Shown piece by piece: positions 41,458-52,000 of a DNA stretch of 64,000 bases (position 1 is its first letter; each line of letters opens with the position of its first letter). A program made the translations under genes and the position numbers. The notes under the pieces were generated by a model. That model searched no databases. It was not told where the DNA came from and worked only from the letters and a program-made list of their open reading frames with translations. The stretch is from Guillardia theta CCMP2712 (lineage: Eukaryota; Cryptophyceae; Pyrenomonadales; Geminigeraceae). The stretch is taken from NCBI RefSeq assembly GCF_000315625.1, contig NW_005434667.1, forward strand, positions 673,061 to 737,060, written 5' to 3'.

Positions 41458-43839
41458 ATGGCGGTAGGCAGGAGAGAGGTGGGGGGCGCTAGGAGGAAGC
41501 AATGGCAAACTGTAGCCGCAGCTCTCTTTCTCCTCTTCATGTCTGATAGCGCCTTCTGCTTCACCATTCCTGCTCTGTGGAGCCCGGGTATCGCCCGATG
41601 CAGAGCAGGGCGGGAAGGTCCAGCAGGGCCGTACTTGCGGAGGACTGCTCCCCTCTGCGCAGTAGCAAGTGAGGATGGGAGCGATCTCATGGGCGAGATA
41701 AAGATGATTCTTGATTCGAAGAAGCCATCCATGATCTCGTCCTCGTTGGGGGCCCTGCCGACGCTCGGCGAGCAGGAGCGAGAGGAGGTGCTGAGCTTCT
41801 TGTTGAAGAGCCTTCTACGCAAGAGAGAGACGACTCTGGCGGTCGACACGATCAAGTTCTGCTCAGAGAACAATATAGACGTTCCTACAGAAAGCTTGAC
41901 TGGCGTTCTCAAGTCCTACATCAGAACTCAGGGTACAAGGGCAGAGGGCATGGATACGCTTTTGTCCCTGTGGGATGAGAAGGGCGTGGAGGATGCCGCA
42001 AGAGCTGAGATATCGGCAAGCCAGGTGCTGGCATGCCTGGCTAGAGGAGAGCTCAAGGACGCAAAGACATATCTGCAGCAGCTTCATGGCGGGCAAGGGT
42101 CTGCCCTGGGGCTTGAGACCTACAACCGCATCATGAAGGCCTTCGGGAGATGCACGTCGATCGATGGGGTGCTGGAGACTTTCAGGATCATGCAGGAGCA
42201 CAAGGTCGAGCTGGATGCTGAATCCTTTGAGATCATCAGCAACGTCGCTGTTCGGCAGGTCAGATCCTCCTCTTCCCTCTGCCTCCTACCATGCTGCTCT
42301 GTTAAAATCTCCCCCTATCATCCTCATCGACCACCCGTGTCGTTTCTTCTTCTCACACGCAGCAGGTTGAGTTTGTCAAGGGTGCAGTGAGCATGGAGAC
42401 GCTTCCGCCGGTACCTCTCTGCTTCCTCTTGCATCCTGATTCATCTAGAGACAGGACGAGCTGCCAGAGGCTTGCTTTGCTGGAAGATCTAACGTCGGGA
42501 AATCTTCTTTGGTGAACATGATATGCAACAGGAAGAAATTGGCCTTTACAAGCAAGACTCCTGGAAAGACTCAGGTGCGAGGAGAAAGTTGGGTTGGACA
42601 GGACTTCTCCAAAGCTCAACTCACCTCTTCTCACTCTGCTCTTCGCTTCTTCCCTCCCGTCCCGTCGCCTCCTCTCCCTCCCCCTCTCCCTCTCCCTCTC
42701 CCTCTCCCCCTCTGGCTTCTCCTTTCAGCCCCACACTGCTCATTTCATCTGACTGATTCTCGTGTCATCCTGTACTGACAGCATTTTCCCACAGGAATTC
42801 AACTTCTTCCTGGTCAACGGGGAGAGCAGGGAACCGCACATTCGAAGGCACGGACCTGTCCACCTCTTTGCTAGTCTCAACTCTCTGTTGCTGCTCAGGT
42901 TTCACTTGGTGGACCTGCCCGGTGTGGGGTATGCAGAGGTGAATCTTCGTGACCGAACTCCCCTCCTCCGCTCCCGCCAAAGTTCTGCTCCCAGGTGCCA
43001 AAGGCCAAGAAAGTGGAATGGTTGCGGTTCTACAGGGATTACCTTTCCCACAGAAAGTCTTTGAGGTGCTGTCCCAGCAGCCTGCCTGCTCCGACTTTGC
43101 TCCGATCTGACCAGCCTCCAAGGATTTTCTTCCAGCTCGTCGACGGCCGCCACGGCCCCCTCCAAGACGACGTGGAGCTCATGAAACTGTTTGCTGAGTC
43201 CTCCAGCAAGAATCCGAACCAAGTCGCTCACGCCATCGTAATCACCAAGATGGACAAGACCCTCTCCGCCAAGGTACTCGCGCTCTTCCTCTTGCTTCCT
43301 GCACTCCCTGACTCGGCTGGTCAGGCACAGGAGGGTGTGATGGACAAAGTGAGGAGGACGCTGAGCGAGGCCGGCTGCGACGAGGAGACTCCGGTGTTGC
43401 TCACTAGCTCAGCAAGCAAACTTGGGAGAGGAGACGTGTGGAACTACTTGCAGCTTGCGCTTCAAGATGGGATTGAGGTGCCCTGCATCCTCTACACAAA
43501 GACAAAGTTCGATTGATTGTTTGCTATTAGGAACCGGACCAGGTTGATCCCGAGAAGGTTGCCTCCTCCTGTCCCTCCTCCTCCTCCTGCCCCTCCTCCT
43601 CCTCCTGCCCCTCCTCCTGTCCCTTCTCCTCCTCCTCCTCCTGTCCATTCTCTTCCTCCTCCTCCTCCTGCCCCTTCTCCTCCTACTCCTCCTGTTCCCC
43701 CCTCCTCCTCCTCCTCCGTCTCTTAAAATCACGTTGAGTGCAGCTCGGCAACAAGAAGGGGTCGGAGAAGATCAAGACGGATGAAAAGAATTGGCGCAAC
43801 AAGAAAGCTTTCAAGGGGCTGAAAGACAAAATATTCTAA
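41458..43839 (+). CDS. Plastid-targeted PPR-EngB GTPase fusion
   Basis: EngB/YihA GTPases help assemble bacterial and organellar ribosomes; PPR repeats bind organellar RNA. The ATG at 41458 gives a signal peptide ([16 protein letters not shown]) followed by Phe and an Arg-rich, transit-like region. Exon 41458-42258 encodes PPR-type helices ([36 protein letters not shown]). Phase-compatible exons 42366-42410 and 42455-42574 lead into Eng[16 protein letters not shown] (G1) and TSKTPGKTQ (G2). Later exons give [13 protein letters not shown] (G3), [25 protein letters not shown] (G4) and [15 protein letters not shown] (G5). A 15-nt exon (VDPEK) and a basic tail ([16 protein letters not shown]) end at 43839. 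Exon 42795-42937 carries an unusual insertion before G3. A (CCTCCT)n run fills the last intron (43560-43728). All five G motifs are intact. Confidence 0.85.
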
Positions 43840-44608
43840 TCGCCTTGCAACCTCTCTCATTCGATCTCTCAACTCATCTTCCAGAATTCACTTGGCATTC
43901 AACAACCGCCCGGCCATAGGTGACTCAAAACTTCGCAAATAGCTGAGCTGTGAAAACCGTCGGCTTCCGGCTAACTGATCAGTGATGAGTGACTGAGTCT
44001 GCCCGGCCTGGCCGACGGTGACGGCCCTGGCCGCTCCCCGGCAGTGACTTTCGGCAGCCGGGCGGCCCGGTCCGGTCGGGCCCTCAGGGAACTCGGAAAG
44101 AAAGTTCGAGAAAACTTTCAGAAATGCCTTCAGCTAATATGATTTCTTGTTGTCCCACCCCACCTACTGTCTGCCCAACCGTCTCTACACACATCACACG
44201 ACATGTTTTGGTCCGAGAGGTACCAGGAATGATCACCCCCACCCCCAATTTGATGAGTACCCTCCCTTGTGAGCTCCACCGACAGCCTCCAGAATTCTTG
44301 AGATTTGTTGTAGTGGTATGGCAAGGTCGAAAAGGTTCAGTGTACCCCAACATTTGACGTCAAAACTACCCCCTTGAAAGTACCCCTACCCCCTTTTACA
44401 GCGGCATCGCTTGTATCTCCTTCGCATAAGGCGCCCTCATTGTCCACGCACGAGCCCCAGGAGGAGCTGTCGTACTGCTGGAAGTTTGTGCCTCCTCCTC
44501 CCTCGCCCTTGTCGTATCCTAGCTCGCAGGAAGAACAAGGAAGCTCGTCCTAAACTCTGCTCCTCGAACCTCCCTTGGACTCCACACCATCTTTGACAAG
44601 TTAGAGTG
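43840..44608. other. Spacer with GC-rich and TACCCC-rich elements
   Basis: About 43955-44090 is GC-rich (GCCCGGCCTGGCCGACGG, GGGCGGCCCGGTCCGG) and resembles the block at 33405-33545. From 44215 to 44395 it is rich in TACCCC and CACCCC motifs. No gene is seen; the DnaJ promoter should lie in the last 200 bases. Confidence 0.55.
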
Positions 44609-46287
44609 ATGGGGCCGCCTGCACTAGCAACCTCTACCTTGGCCTTGCTCTCAGTTGGGCTCCTCCTTGTTGCAGACTCGGTGGCGTTCCAGCTTTCCTC
44701 TCCTTCCTGGAAGTCCTTTGGACGAGCGTCTTCCTTCTGCCCGCAAAACCTTCGCTTTGCCCCAAGCTCCTGCTCCTGCAGACGTGCGAGAAACGGCCTT
44801 TTGAGCCTTACAGCAGAAGCAGACTACTACGCTAGACTGGGAGTAAGCAGGGGAGCGTCCGAGGATGAGATCAAGAAAGCTTTCCGTCAGAAAGCCAGAA
44901 AGCTTCATCCTGACGTGAATAAGGCGCCAGACGCCAAGGAACAGTTCCAGAAGGTCTCGGAAGCTTACGACGTACTCTCTGATCCGTCTAAGAAGCAGCT
45001 CTATGATCAGTTCGGTGAGGCTGGTGTGAAGGGAGCAGGAATGGGAGGTGGTGCTGGCTTCTCCGACTTCGGGGACTTCAGCCCCTTCGGAGACATCTTC
45101 GAGACCTTCTTCGGAGGAGGGGAGGGGCAGGACCAGGAAGAGGTCTGGACCGCAGCAAGGCGACGATCTGAGGCTGGATCTCGAGATTGACTTCATGAAG
45201 GCGATCTTCGGAGGTGAAGAGAACATCCGCGTGTCCCACCTTGAGAGCTGCACGACCTGCGAGGTGGGTGAAGGAGGAAGGAGGTAGGGTAAATGTAAAC
45301 CGATGCTGATCATGTGGTAGGGATCGGGCCTGAAGCCCGGGACGAAGCCCAGGACTTGCTCGACTTGCGGAGGATCAGGAGTTGTCACTCAGGTTGCCAG
45401 GACTCCTCTGGGCATGCTGCAGCAGCAGAGCGCATGCCCGCAGTGCAACGGGGAGGGTCAGATCATCGATGAGTACTGCGGGACCTGCTCAGGGAGAGGG
45501 AGGGTGCAGAAGTCGAAGCAGCTCTCTATCACGATTCCTGCTGGGGTGGACACGGGCAGCCGCCTGAGAGTGAGAGGAGAAGGAGATGCCGGACCCAAGG
45601 TAGCGCTCGGGGGGCGGGAGGAGAGGAGGGGATGGTGGAGGAGTGAGGGACGGGGGAGAACAGTAGGTGTATGGAGGAGCTTGGCTGATGCTTGCGGGCA
45701 GGGTGGTCCACCTGGGGACCTATACGTCTTCCTGAACGTGAAACCGAGCAAGGACTTCAAGCGCGAGGGGGCAGACATCTACTCGAATGTGATGGCTGAG
45801 GAGGAGGGAGGACGCAAGGCTGACATTGAGAGCAGGTCAAGATCAGCTACCTCGATGCCATCCTCGGCACGGAGATCAAAGTTCCCACTGTGGATGGAAG
45901 TGTCGACCTGAAGATTGCTGCTGGAACCCAGCCCGAGACTGTGAGCTCTCTTGACCTCGCTCCTCCTTTGCCGCACGCTTGCACTACCACTACCTACTCG
46001 TCCTGTAGCTTCCTCGTCTGTCAGATAGTAGTGGTGTTCTTGCTGATCGTATGGCGGGACCAGGTGATGCGCCTGGAAGGAAAAGGAGCGAACGTGCTCG
46101 GAAAGAAGGGCGTGCGCGGGAACCACTTCGTCACTGTGAAGGTGAGGAGAGGACGTGTGGCAAGTCGGCCAGACATGACAAGGAGCAGGTTGAGATCCCT
46201 ACGTCGCTCTCTAAGGAGGAGAAGGAGCTGCTGGAGAAGCTCAAGTCAGGCTTCAAGTCAGGCAAGGGATTCTTCAGCAGGGTGTGA
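44609..46287 (+). CDS. Plastid-targeted type I DnaJ (Hsp40) co-chaperone
   Basis: Type I Hsp40s deliver clients to Hsp70 and stimulate its ATPase. The ATG at 44609 starts a signal peptide ([16 protein letters not shown]) followed by Phe and a Ser/Arg-rich transit-like stretch, the cryptophyte-style plastid signal. Then come the J domain ([20 protein letters not shown] present), a Gly/Phe region, four CxxCxGxG zinc motifs (CTTCEGSG across a splice, [24 protein letters not shown]) and both C-terminal substrate domains ([33 protein letters not shown]). Exons: 44609-45263, 45321-45599, 45702-45788, 45836-45940, 46064-46141, 46189-46287. Inside exon 1 the frame shifts by one base between FFGGGEGQ and the [12 protein letters not shown] segment (about 45110-45150), with no room for an intron; an indel in the assembly is likeliest. 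Confidence 0.9.
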
Positions 46288-46361
46288 AGCAAGAGGAGGG
46301 GGAGGGTTGCGGAGGACTCGGTCTTGGTTGGATCCTTCATCATTTATTACATCGATTCAGT

Positions 46362-48982
46362 TTAGGTTTTCAACATACAGGAGAATGATATGGAGGGAAA
46401 AGGGAGGAAAGGGAGAGGAGAGGAAAGGAGGGCTATAGCACATGGACAAAAAGGGTATGGGGGCGCATGCCCGCAAACAGCAACACGGTGCAACACAAAA
46501 ATGTCAAGATGCCGAGTCCTGTTGGACGATGAGCTGAACTTGGCCGAGTAGTCGTACACGTTCCCCCGTCTCCTCCGCACGTCCCGCAAACATCGAAAGT
46601 CTACGGAGGAGATGGGAATCAGCTGAACTTCGAGTGAACCTCCTCCTCTAAGTCTGGTCACCTTCCCTGACCAGCAACGTGGAGGCTCCGAGCATCCCAT
46701 GTCGCTGGAGTAGCAGCAGGCGCCTGCAGCGTCTCGCAGAGCTCCGCTGAGGATAGAACAGTCAGCGGTCGCAGGAGGGTAGGAGGAGGACAACAGGAGA
46801 GAAGGGAAAGCGCCGGGGAGAAAGAGGGAGGACTGTAGGAGGGAACAAGAATTTCAAGGGGTGAAGACAGGGAGGATGCAGGCAGGGCGAGGGGGGGGGA
46901 GAGGAGAGGACGAGGGGCAAGGGATCAGAAGGAGGAAGCAGAGTAGCTGACCCATGCGGTGTGCCCTCGCAGTCACAGTGCCCCGTTTCCTTGAGCCCCA
47001 ACCCGCCGCAGACTCCGCACTGATCGATCTGTAGGGTGACAATGAGACGTCATCTTGCTTCCTCCTCCTCCTGCTCCTACTCCTGCTCCTACTCCTGCTC
47101 CTACTCCTACTCCTTTCCTACTCCTCCTCCTCCTCCTCCTCCTACTCCTACTCCTCCTCCTACTCCTGCTCCTACTCCTACTCCTACTCCTACTCCTACT
47201 CCTACTCCTACTCCTACTCCTACTCCTGCTCCTACTCCTACTCCTTTCCTACTCCTCCTCCTCCTCCTCCTCCTACTCCTACTCCTCCTCCTACTCCTAC
47301 TCCTGCTCCTACTCCTACTCCTACTCCTACTCCTACTCCTCCTCCTCCTCCTACTCCTACTCCTGCTCCTGCTCCTGCTCCTACTCCTACTCCTGCTCCT
47401 ACTCCTGCTCCTACTCCTGCTCCTGCTCCTACTCCTACTCCTTTCCTACTCCTACTCCTACTCCTGCTCCTACTCCTACTCCTTTCCTACTCCTGCTCCT
47501 ACTCCTGCTCCTACTCCTGCTCCTACTACTACTCCTGCTCCTACTCCTCCTTTCCTACTCCTGCTCCTACTACTACTCCTTTCCTACTCCTGCTCCTACT
47601 CCTGCTCCTACTACTACTACTCCTGCTCCTGCTCCTGATCCTGATCCTCCTACTCCTACCTTTGCTGGAGGGTCTCGACAGACCCCGTCGCATCCTATCG
47701 CCGATTTTCCGTTGGGGATCCCAAGGCAGTCGCACGTCCCCGTCCCATTGGTGCCGTTTCCTCCGCAGATCCCACACCTGCAAGAATGCCGTTGGAGGGG
47801 AGCAGAGCGGAGGAGAGCGGAGGCGAGGGGACGTGAGGTGAGGTGAGGTGAAATGAGGAGAGCAAAGCAGAGGAGCGGGGAGGAGGAGCGATCAGGAAGG
47901 AGAAAAGAGAGGAAGAGAAGAGAAAATGGCCTACTTGTCGAACTTCTTTGAGTTCACAGCACAGATGCCGTCGCATCCCACGGTCGCTCCGCAAATCCCA
48001 TTGCAGCCAATCTGATTTACCGGGCAGCAGCGCAGGTTCACGTCGAAGATCGGCGGCACGAGAGGACGCGGGTAAAGCTGAGAAACCTCTGTGAGTTATA
48101 CCTCCCCAGCAGGAGCTGGACTCACCTTCCCGTCGCAGCCCAGGCACTGCTGGGGGTCGTTGCGTCCTCCACAAATACCACAGATGTCGAGGACGGTGCT
48201 GCCGTAAGGGACCCCCTTACAATCCAAACAAGAATTGTTGCCGTTGCAGACTCCGCAGCTGGAAGGATACGGTAAGAAACGTCGTGCTACCGCCGCCTCC
48301 GTCCTCCCCTTCTTCTCTGCTCCGCTTCCGTCTTTTGCACTCCCTCCGCTCCCTCTCCTCTTCCTCCTCGGCCTCACCGATCGTATTTGGAAGGCCCGTT
48401 GGGGATGCCGTGACAATCACGGCACGTGCAGTTGTTGCCTCCGCAGACTCCGCACTGCAAGGGAAGCAAGAGTCAAGCCAACGGCAGCTGCTGAGTCAAG
48501 TGGGAGGAACGAACCGCGTCAAGACGTTTGGGTCCGGGAGCTCTCGATCCGTTGACGTAGATGTAGAGGCGCGGTTTGCCGTCACACCCGGTACACCGCT
48601 GAAGGAGGCTCTAAGTTAGGAACGAGGCAGCAGCGATGATGCGAGGACGAGGATGAAGAGACGGGGTAAGAGAAATATCGACAAACAAACTAGTGAACAT
48701 GAGATCAACAAGACTCCTTCATGAGCAGATGGAAGGTCTCTTGTTGATCTCGTTACCTTGTTGTATAGTGAGAGGTTGCCGTAAACAACGCAGTCGCCGC
48801 ACTCGTCGGAAACATATCCACTCTGACATTGCTGAGAGATGTCGCAGGTGATTGACGCGTCTGTAACGCAGACGCCACACTGCAGAGCACAACAAGAAAT
48901 CACTTGCACATTCATCCTGACTGAGTGACTGAGCGAGTGAGTGAGTGAGTGAGTAACTCTGACTGACTGACTGACTGACTGA

Positions 48983-49027
<45 letters not shown>

Positions 49028-52000
49028 TGACCTCCCCGATTTCAACTCTTTCCCCCTTCTCATACCTGATTGTACTCTTTGGGCACGTTGGGGTCCGGGA
49101 CACCATCGCACCCCATGCAGGAGACGTTGCATCCTCCGCAGACATTGCAGACGTCAAACTTCTTAGGGGCGATTCCTGCCAGCACCATGAGCGAGGCAGG
49201 GGCGGGAAGATCCTTACCAGTGATAAGAGTGACTCTCGGGTTGATCGCAACACCATCGCATCCCTGGAGCTCAGGGGTCAAACATGGCAGGGAGGTACGG
49301 CTTGTTAAGGCGTCGAATCTAACATGTTCACCTTGCACGTCGAGTCGTCTCCCCCACAAACCCCGCACACGTCAACAACTTTCCCGCTGTTCGGCACCCC
49401 ATCACATCCCGCGCAGGAGCTACCGTCTCCCCCGCATATGCCGCACGCGTCCAGCACCTGGAGGAGAGAGCGAGAGAGGGTGAGAAGGACTGCATGGTAA
49501 GGAGGCAAGGGTACCTTCCCACTCGCTACCTTCCCGTCGCATCCGATGCAGGAGGAGTTATCTCCCCCGCACACCTTGCAGGCGTCGTAGATGGTCGAGG
49601 AGAACGGAACCAGATCGCATCCGGCTGGTGCATCCAGCACCACATGGTAAGACTGCGGGAAGCGGATCAGCATTGCACACAACATCCCCTCCTCTTCTAC
49701 CGTCTGATTGCACGAGCACTGAGCTCGCATGACGTTCACTGCTCCTGTCTTCGCTACGATCCCCATCAGCTTGCAACCCTGCGTGCTCCACCCTTGACCC
49801 CCCCAGCTCACGCAAGCCGCCACCCTGCTCCTGCCTTGGGCGTCCTTGGTTGGGTTAGGAACCCTAACGAGGTCGAGCTCGAGGACGAGCGGCCGGCTCA
49901 AACGAGCGAGCGGGACGTCGGACTGCAGCCCGAAGACCTCGAGTTGGAACGCGAGGATGGGGGAGATGATGGAGGAGGAGAGGTTGGCGAAGAAGAAGGG
50001 GTTGAACCCTGTCGTGAACGAGCTGACCATGGTTGTCACCGAGTATGGCTCACACTGCAAGGCCCCGTTACTCCCCAGGCTACAGTCCACCCGGTCGAGC
50101 TTGTAAGGAAGAGTGGTGGAGTCCAACTGGGCACTGGAGGAGGAGAAGGAGGCAGAGATGGCTGGGAGAATGGTGTATCCTGAAGAGACTGTGACAGCAC
50201 GCAGCTCCTGCTCTCCACTTTCTCTCAAGCTCGTGTCTTGCTGGAGGAAACGTCGCACTGTGGAGGCTACAGAGACCTCTAGCCTCCTCACCTTGGTAGA
50301 GCTCAGGGTCGAGTCAAGGCTCTTGTCCGTCTCGTTCACCGTCGTCCCATACACGAGCAGCGCGTCAGTGCGCCGGAAGATGGAGAGGATGGTGCTGGAG
50401 CGGTTCAGGAGGTCGGAGGTAGCGAGCGAGGCGTTGCTGCTGGCAATGTACTGCAGGCCGGACAGGGAGCTGACGGCCATCTGGTTTAGATCCTGCAGGA
50501 TGGAGGAGTCAACTTGGACCTGCCAGTCTAGCTCGAGAAAACTGAGGATGAGGTTGGAAATGGTTCGCTCCCAGTCGAAGCACTCGAGGGTGAGCTCCTG
50601 GGGCACTGAGAAGATGGAGCGAAGGGAGCTGGCAACCAGGGAGCACAGGGAAAGCGCGTCTGCCTGCCCTGCCAGGCCGGAGTGAGAGATGGAGGTGTAG
50701 AGCAGCTGGGGGAGCGTGTGACATCGCAGGTCCGAGTTGGAGGAGCTGGCGATGTCGGTTTGCAGGAGCCTCCTCCTGCTCGCTGGGGTTGTGACGGAGT
50801 TCATGAGACCGATGAGCATGCTGATTTGACGGACAGCATCGGTGGGCTTGCCGTTGAGGATGAGGTCGTTGGCGCTGGTTGTCATCGTTGTGAACTCCTG
50901 CATCATCGCAGACCTGTTCGCAAACTGCTTGACGGAGACCTTGATAGAACACGCGGACGTCTGAAGGTTGCAAGTGGTGTGGACCCTCTCTGAGCCGTGA
51001 AGGTTCAAGATCCGCAGCCGGACGCTCCACAGGTAGCTCTTGTCCGAGGGCCCAGCCGGCATCATGCTGACAGCCCGGGGGTTGCTGGAGAAGGAGCGGA
51101 TAATCCTGTAGGCTCCCCCGGTGGTGAAGTACTCCATCTGGTACTGCAGTGGGAGCGAGTCGACGTCATCCTGCCACCCGGAGGCCTGGAACTGAAAGTC
51201 CGTCGACAGAGTCTCGCCGCTGGTGGGGGCGACCTGTAGGTCCCCGTTCCTAGGAGGGCTGTCGATGCTGAAGGTGATCTGGTCGTAGCTTGACCTCTGG
51301 CCCTCACTGACGATCAGCCTGATGGTGTACTGGAAGGAGGGAGTCAGCACGTTGGGCGCGATGACGAGGATGGGCCCGTTGCTGCTGGGGCTAAGGAGGT
51401 TGTCAATATCGGTGACGTTGCGATCCCCGACGACGGTGATCCACTGGTAAGAGATGGGAGCGGAGAGGTTCACCCTCTGGACCTCTGACGTCAGCACGGT
51501 CCTCGAGTTGGATGTGTAGAAGCCGTCAGGCACCAAGGACAGGATCGCGACCACGGGAAGCAAGGAGGAGGATGGGAAAAGGCGGATGCTGGCTGTCGAC
51601 CAGCCATTGGCGGAGCTTACGTTGAGGGTGAACTCGTAGTAGGAGAGCTGGATACCGTCGACAATGGTCTTCAGTGTCCCCTTGGGGATGTAGAACGTCA
51701 CTGAAGTCCCATCAACGCATCCTGACTTGGCCCCGACCGCTGGCACGCTGTCGCAATACCAGCGGTACTGCAACTTAGCAAGCGACTGGGAGGAGGGAGG
51801 GTAGTCGGGGTGGTAGGAGCTCTTGCCGTCCAAAAGGAGGTCTTGGTCGACGCTGAACATCCTTTCCTGCCCGATGATCACTGCGACAGGTGAGCTGACG
51901 AGGGTACTGAAAGCCAGCGAGGAGATGGAAGACAGGGTTGGCCTGTCTTGCTGCCAGACTCTGAGCTGCACGCGGTAGCTCCTTCCCGGCAGGAGGGTGT

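Noticed and set aside
47036-47846. Long open frames rich in Leu, Ser-Tyr or Pro-Thr
   Set aside because: They are translations of a CTCCTA/CTCCTG hexamer satellite that lies in an intron of the minus-strand gene.
49305-49522. Antisense frames across the Cys-rich exons
   Set aside because: The minus strand shows conserved CGVCGGD repeats in phase-consistent exons; plus-strand frames are shadows.
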